Positions 59,093 to 64,000 of a DNA stretch of 64,000 bases are shown here, in pieces. The stretch covers positions 1-64,000 of the forward strand of contig NZ_JAQCNO010000048.1 of assembly GCF_028274965.1 (NCBI RefSeq), read 5' to 3'. Numbering within the stretch: the first letter of the stretch is position 1; each line of letters begins with the position of its first letter. The DNA comes from Natronomonas sp. Lineage in GTDB: Archaea > Halobacteriota > Halobacteria > Halobacteriales > Haloarculaceae. The position numbers were made by a program, and so were the translations under genes. The notes under the pieces were generated by a model. It was not told where the DNA came from, searched no databases, and saw only the letters and a list, made by a program, of their open reading frames with translations.

Positions 59093-59964
59093 ACCAGCGC
59101 CTCCAGGAGGTCGGTGTCCCGGACGATGCCGACCAGGTCGTCCCCGGAGAGCAGCGGTATCTGCTCGATGTCGTTCGACAGCATGAGACGTGCGGTCTCG
59201 CGGGCAGTCCGGTGTCTCGACACCGTCAGGAGCTCCTCGGTCATGAACTCCGAGACCGGGGTCGAGGGGATCTCGACGTTCAGCGTCGGGACCGATCGGC
59301 TGCCGACCGCCTTGATCCCTTCCCACATCCACTCGTCGTCCTGGTTGGCGACGGCGTCGCCGGGGTCGGATTCGCCCTGGACGACGCGGGCGACATCGAT
59401 GATGTCGACCTCGGTGAGCATCCCCGCCTGTCGTCCGTCGTCGTCTAGGACCACGGCGTAGGGGACGTTCGCGTAGGAGAGTTCCCGCTCGGCGACGGGA
59501 AGCGGCGTATCGCGGTAGACCGTGTTGACCGGTCGCGTCGCCAACCCGCCCACCTCGGTGTCGCCGTCGCGTTCGCCCTCGGTGTCGCCATCGCGTTTGT
59601 CCTCGGCGATCGCGCGCACGACGTCGGTGACGGTCACGATCCCGACGAGCGCGCCGTCGTCGACCACGGGGACGCGGCGTTCGCCCGATTCGAGGATGTG
59701 CTCCGCGAGTGCCGTCAGCGTCGTCGACGGCGACAGCCCCGGGACCTCCCGGAGGAGAAGCGCCAACTGGTCCTCGTCGGGGTTCTCGATGAGCGACTCG
59801 CGGGTGACGAGCCCCCGGAACCGCTCGCCCTCGTCGGTCGTTTTGATGACCGGAACCGACGAGAAGCCCCGCTCCTGTAGATACTCGAGAACGTCATCCC
59901 GCGTCCCGGGGACCTCGACGGTGATAACGTCCGCCCGCGGTGTCATCGCGTCTGCGACGTTCAT
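59089..59964 (-). CDS. CBS domain-containing protein (four CBS motifs)
   Basis: MNVADAMTPRADVITVEVPGTRDDVLEYLQERGFSSVPVIK... ; 4-nt overlap with glyS start. Confidence 0.92.
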   Translation of the reverse strand: MNVADAMTPRADVITVEVPGTRDDVLEYLQERGFSSVPVIKTTDEGERFRGLVTRESLIENPDEDQLALLLREVPGLSPSTTLTALAEHILESGERRVPVVDDGALVGIVTVTDVVRAIAEDKRDGDTEGERDGDTEVGGLATRPVNTVYRDTPLPVAERELSYANVPYAVVLDDDGRQAGMLTEVDIIDVARVVQGESDPGDAVANQDDEWMWEGIKAVGSRSVPTLNVEIPSTPVSEFMTEELLTVSRHRTARETARLMLSNDIEQIPLLSGDDLVGIVRDTDLLEALV

Positions 59965-60114
59965 ACCGGTCGACTTTCGTCGCCTCCGTACTAAGTCCAC
60001 CGACCTGCGCGCACGACGGTGCGAGCGGAGACGGCGCGTCACACGGATGGAAGTCCGAAGCGACGGAAAAAGCGATCGGCGGGTTCTTTGCTCATAGGGC
60101 CCGGCTCGCGGGGC

Positions 60115-60363
60115 CTACGCGGAGGCCCCGAACAGCTCGTCGACGGCTCGTTCGGCCGCCTCGACCGCCTCGCGTGCGACCGCCTCGGGGTCGGGGTCCT
60201 CGGGCGCGTTGAGGTAGACGTCGACGTCGAGCGTCCCGGACTCAAACCGGACGGTCACGTCCATGTCGGTCACGTCCGACTGTTTGTACCGCGAGAGGAC
60301 GACGCCCTCGGCGGCGTCGGAGGCGGCTTCGACGACCGCCTCGTCGGTCGGTTCGTCGCTCAT
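60115..60363 (-). CDS. DUF3194-like small protein downstream of prefoldin beta
   Basis: ASDAAEGVVLSRYKQSDVTDMDVTVRFESGTLDVDVYLNAPEDPDPEAVAREAVEAAERAVDELF. Confidence 0.75.
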   Translation of the reverse strand: MSDEPTDEAVVEAASDAAEGVVLSRYKQSDVTDMDVTVRFESGTLDVDVYLNAPEDPDPEAVAREAVEAAERAVDELFGASA

Positions 60364-60379
60364 CGGATCGGCCGCGGCC

Positions 60380-60778
60380 TCACGCGCCACCGGCGCCGGG
60401 GCCGCCCGGCCCGCCCATCGGACCGCCGCCCGCGCCGCCCTGCAGCATCTGCTGGAGCTCGTCCTGAAGGCTCTCGAACTGCGTCTGAACGCGCTCTTCC
60501 TGTTTCGTCAGCGTCTCGACGCGGACCTCGAGGCTGCTGACCTTCTCTTCGAGGTCCTCGTAGGCCTCGTCGTAGTCGGTCTCGATGAGGAGCTCGCCGA
60601 CCTCGCGGTACATCTGCGCCTCGCCCTCCATCCCGTCGAGGGTTTCAAGGGCCGTCTCGGATTCCTGCAGGCTGGTCTCGGCCTGCTGTTTCTGCTGTGC
60701 GACCTGCTGGGCGGTCTCTTGGAGGTCCTGGAGCTCTTCGATCTTCTCTTGGGCCTCCGGCGGAAGGTTACCCTGCAT
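60380..60778 (-). CDS. pfdB: Prefoldin subunit beta
   Basis: [86 protein letters not shown]; Gly-rich tail. Confidence 0.95.
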   Translation of the reverse strand: MQGNLPPEAQEKIEELQDLQETAQQVAQQKQQAETSLQESETALETLDGMEGEAQMYREVGELLIETDYDEAYEDLEEKVSSLEVRVETLTKQEERVQTQFESLQDELQQMLQGGAGGGPMGGPGGPGAGGA

Positions 60779-60910
60779 ACCACGAACGTCGGTTTCGGGA
60801 CGGAAAAACCCCCACTTTTCGACCCGCCGCCGGGGCGAAACGCCCCGAGGGGGCCGAGAGGGTCGGGCGCTACCGAGTCTCATTTAACACCGGCGGGTGA
60901 TTGTTCCGGT

Positions 60911-63900
60911 ATGAGCAGGTTCGCCGAGGTCGACGACCAGTACGAACCGGAGGCGGTCGAGGACCGCGTCTCCGAGTACTGGGAGGAGGTCGACGCCTAC
61001 GGGCAGACGAAGCGACACCGCGCGGACGGCGAGGAGTTCTTTTTCGTCGACGGGCCGCCCTACACCTCGGGTGCGGCGCACATGGGAACGACCTGGAACA
61101 AGACGCTGAAGGACGCCTACATCCGGTACAAGCGGATGTGCGGGTACGACGTGACGGACCGTCCGGGCTACGACATGCACGGGCTGCCGATCGAGACGAA
61201 AGTCGAGGAGAGACTCGGCTTCGAGAACAAAAAGGACATCGAGGCCTTCGGCGAGCGGAACTTCATCGAGGAGTGCAAGGCCTTCGCCGACGAGCAGCTC
61301 GAGGGGCTCCAGAAGGACTTCAAGTCCTTCGGCGTCTGGATGGACTGGGAGGACCCCTACAAAACCGTTTCGCCGGAGTACATGGAGGCCGCGTGGTGGG
61401 GCTTTTCGAAGGCCGACGACCGCGGGCTCGTCGAGCAGGGCAAGCGCTCGATCAGCCAGTGTCCCCGGTGTGAGACCGCGATCGCGAACAACGAGGTCGA
61501 GTACGAGCGCGTCGAGGACCCCTCGGTGTACGTCAAGTTCGAGCTGACCGACCGCGAGGGCGCTCTCGTCATCTGGACGACGACGCCGTGGACGATCCCG
61601 GCGAACACCTTTATTGCCGTCGACGGCGACGCGACGTACCGCGCCGTCGAGGCCGAGCGGAACGGGCAAAGCGAGGTGCTCTACCTCGAGGAGTCCTGCG
61701 TCGAGGACGTCCTCGAACGCGGCGGCTACGGCGAGTACGAGGTGCGCGGCGAGGTCGACGGCGAGGAGATGGTCGGCTGGGAGTACGAGCACCCGCTCCG
61801 CGAGGAGGTCCCGGACGCGCCCGACTTCGAGGGCGCCTCGACGGTGTACACCGCCGACTACGTCGAGGCCGACCGGACCGGGCTGGTCCACTCGGCGCCC
61901 GGCCACGGCGAGGTCGACTTCGAGCGGGGCCGAGAGCTCGGCCTGGACGTGTTCTGTCCGGTCGGTCCCGACGGCGTCTACGGCGCGGACGCCGGCGCGT
62001 ACGCCGGGACGTTCGTCAAGGACGCCGACGAGGAGATCATCAACGACCTCGACGCGAAGGGACTGCTTCTCGCCTCGGAGACCCACCACCACGACTACGG
62101 CCACTGTTGGCGCTGCGACACCGGCATCGTCCAGATGGTCACCGACCAGTGGTTCATCACCGTCACGGACATCAAAGAGCAGCTGCTCGAGAACATGGAG
62201 GACAGCGAGTGGTACCCCCGGGAGGCCCGGGACAACCGCTTCCGCGATTTCATCGAGGACTCCCCGGACTGGAACGTCTCCAGGCAGCGCTACTGGGGGA
62301 TCCCGATCCCGATCTGGGTCCCCGAGGGCTGGGCGGGCGACGTCGAGAACGCGATCGTCGTCGGGACCCGGGAGGAACTCGCCGAGCGGGTCGACCAGTC
62401 GATCGACCCCGAGACGGTCGACCTCCACAAGGACACGGTCGACGAGCTGACCATCACCGAGGACGGGGTCACGCACACGCGTGTCCCGGACGTCTTCGAC
62501 GTCTGGCTCGACTCCTCGGTCGCCTCGTGGGGGACGATCGGCTACCCGGGCGACGAGGAGTCCTTCGAGGAGCTGTGGCCCGCCGACCTGATCATGGAGG
62601 CCCACGACCAGACCCGCGGGTGGTTCTGGTCCCAACTCGGGATGGGCAGCGCCGCCCTCGACGAGGTGCCCTACGAGAACGTCCTCATGCACGGGTGGGC
62701 GCTCGCGGAGGACGGCCGGAAGATGTCGAAGTCGATCGGCAACATCGTCGCGCCGCAGGAGGCGATCGAGCGCCACGGGGCGGACCCGATGCGGCTGTTC
62801 CTGTTGAACCAGAACCCCCAGGGCGACGACATGCGCTTTTCGTGGGACGAGATGCAGAACCGCCAGCGGGACCTGAACATCCTCTGGAACGTGTTCCGGT
62901 TCCCGCTGCCGTACATGCGGATGGACGGGTTCGACCCCGGCGCCGTGTCGGTGGCGACGGCGGAGTTAGAGACCGTCGACGGGTGGCTGCTCTCGCGGCT
63001 CCAGTCGGTGACCGCCGAGATGACAGACCAGTGGGAGGCCTACAGACAGGACAAGGCCCTCGACGCGCTGCTCGAGTTCGTCGTCGAGGACGTCTCGCGG
63101 TTCTACGTGCAGGTCGTCCGCGAGCGGATGTGGGCCGAACGCGAGTCGGCGAGCAAGACGGCCGCCTACGCGACGCTGTATCACGTCCTCTCCGAGACGA
63201 CGAAGCTGCTGGCGCCCTTCGCCCCGTTCGTCGCCGAGGAGATCTACGGCACGCTGAGTGGCGACGACGGCCACCCGACGGTCCACATGTGCGAGTGGCC
63301 CGCCGTCGACGAGCGGTTCCACGACCCCGAACTGGAGACCGACATCGGCGTGATCGAGGCGGTCGAGGAGGCCGGATCGAACGCCCGACAGCAGGCCGAA
63401 CGGAAGCTCCGGTGGCCCGTCACGCGGGTCGTCGTCGCGGCCGACGACGAGCGGGCCGCCGAGGCGGTCGACAGACACAGGGGGCTGCTCAGAGACCGGC
63501 TCAACGCCCGCGAGATCGAACTCGTCGGCCCGGACGCCGAGTGGAGCGAACTCTCCTACGCCGCCCGCGCGGACATGTCGGTGCTCGGCCCCGAGTTCGG
63601 CGGGGCGGCCGGCGAGATCATGGACGCGATCAACGCGGTCTCGATCGATGAGCCGGACCTCGGGGCGCTCGTCGAGGCCGTCGGCGAGGAGTTGGGCCGC
63701 GACGTGGCGTTGACCGAGGAGATGGTGTCGTTCAACGCGGAGACGCCGGCGGGCGTCGAGGGGACCGCCTTCGGCGTCGACGGCGAGGACCGAGGGGTCG
63801 TCTACGTCGACACGGCGCTGACCGAGGACATCGAAAGCGAGGGCTACGCCCGCGAGGTCATCCGCCGGATACAGGAGATGCGGAAGGAACTCGACCTCGA

Positions 63901-64000
63901 CATCGAGCGGGAGATCCGCGTCGATCTGGACGTCCGCGACGAGCGGGTCGCCGGGCTCGTCGATCGGCACCGCGATCTCGTCGCCGGCGAGGTCCGGGCG
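60911..64000 (+). CDS. ileS: Isoleucine--tRNA ligase, 3' truncated by the window edge
   Basis: Open frame to base 64000: FFFVDGPPYTSGAAHMGTTWNKTLKDAYIRYKRM; EDGRKMSKSIGN. Confidence 0.96.
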   Translation, partial: MSRFAEVDDQYEPEAVEDRVSEYWEEVDAYGQTKRHRADGEEFFFVDGPPYTSGAAHMGTTWNKTLKDAYIRYKRMCGYDVTDRPGYDMHGLPIETKVEERLGFENKKDIEAFGERNFIEECKAFADEQLEGLQKDFKSFGVWMDWEDPYKTVSPEYMEAAWWGFSKADDRGLVEQGKRSISQCPRCETAIANNEVEYERVEDPSVYVKFELTDREGALVIWTTTPWTIPANTFIAVDGDATYRAVEAERNGQSEVLYLEESCVEDVLERGGYGEYEVRGEVDGEEMVGWEYEHPLREEVPDAPDFEGASTVYTADYVEADRTGLVHSAPGHGEVDFERGRELGLDVFCPVGPDGVYGADAGAYAGTFVKDADEEIINDLDAKGLLLASETHHHDYGHCWRCDTGIVQMVTDQWFITVTDIKEQLLENMEDSEWYPREARDNRFRDFIEDSPDWNVSRQRYWGIPIPIWVPEGWAGDVENAIVVGTREELAERVDQSIDPETVDLHKDTVDELTITEDGVTHTRVPDVFDVWLDSSVASWGTIGYPGDEESFEELWPADLIMEAHDQTRGWFWSQLGMGSAALDEVPYENVLMHGWALAEDGRKMSKSIGNIVAPQEAIERHGADPMRLFLLNQNPQGDDMRFSWDEMQNRQRDLNILWNVFRFPLPYMRMDGFDPGAVSVATAELETVDGWLLSRLQSVTAEMTDQWEAYRQDKALDALLEFVVEDVSRFYVQVVRERMWAERESASKTAAYATLYHVLSETTKLLAPFAPFVAEEIYGTLSGDDGHPTVHMCEWPAVDERFHDPELETDIGVIEAVEEAGSNARQQAERKLRWPVTRVVVAADDERAAEAVDRHRGLLRDRLNAREIELVGPDAEWSELSYAARADMSVLGPEFGGAAGEIMDAINAVSIDEPDLGALVEAVGEELGRDVALTEEMVSFNAETPAGVEGTAFGVDGEDRGVVYVDTALTEDIESEGYAREVIRRIQEMRKELDLDIEREIRVDLDVRDERVAGLVDRHRDLVAGEVRA

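Noticed and set aside
61588-63651. 687-aa plus-strand ORF inside ileS
   Set aside because: Arg-rich alternative frame; ileS itself is open from 60911 to 64000 with its catalytic motifs and is missing from the ORF track because its stop lies outside the window.
1-64000. CRISPR arrays, rRNA genes, transposases, integrases or prophage genes
   Set aside because: None seen: no regularly spaced repeats, no rRNA-like blocks and no transposase/integrase motifs in the translations.

Overview
This is a gene-dense, high-GC haloarchaeal (Halobacteria) chromosomal window. The calls rest on diagnostic proteins: Rpo7/Spt4, aIF2-gamma, Kae1-Bud32, MCM, TFB, Hef, RPA, SepF, L15e, S24e and S27ae. It is mostly informational and housekeeping sequence. 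I find one tRNA-Pro(UGG) and no rRNA, CRISPR array, transposase or intein. The 5' edge cuts an acetoacetate-decarboxylase-like gene in a locally lower-GC patch, and the 3' edge cuts ileS. Annotated families explain nearly all protein-coding space, so the most interesting signals are non-coding or contextual: (1) a 25-bp element (23/25, with an 18-bp perfect core) repeated in inverted orientation around a RAD55-like ATPase / partner / MOSC cassette, sitting with identical geometry next to the TATA-like boxes of a DJ-1/PfpI gene and rio2; (2) a structured leader upstream of rpl15e whose last hairpin ends exactly at the start codon and whose loop repeats CAACGC from an upstream hairpin; (3) a 23-bp palindrome between TFB and an uncharacterised gene; (4) an mcm-linked cluster of four uncharacterised small genes near a MinD/ParA-like protein that lacks both P-loop lysines; (5) operator-like palindromes at acs, a 46-aa orphan ORF and nikR, plus a leader hairpin at rpa. 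All functional claims for these are inference and need comparative genomics or experiments.
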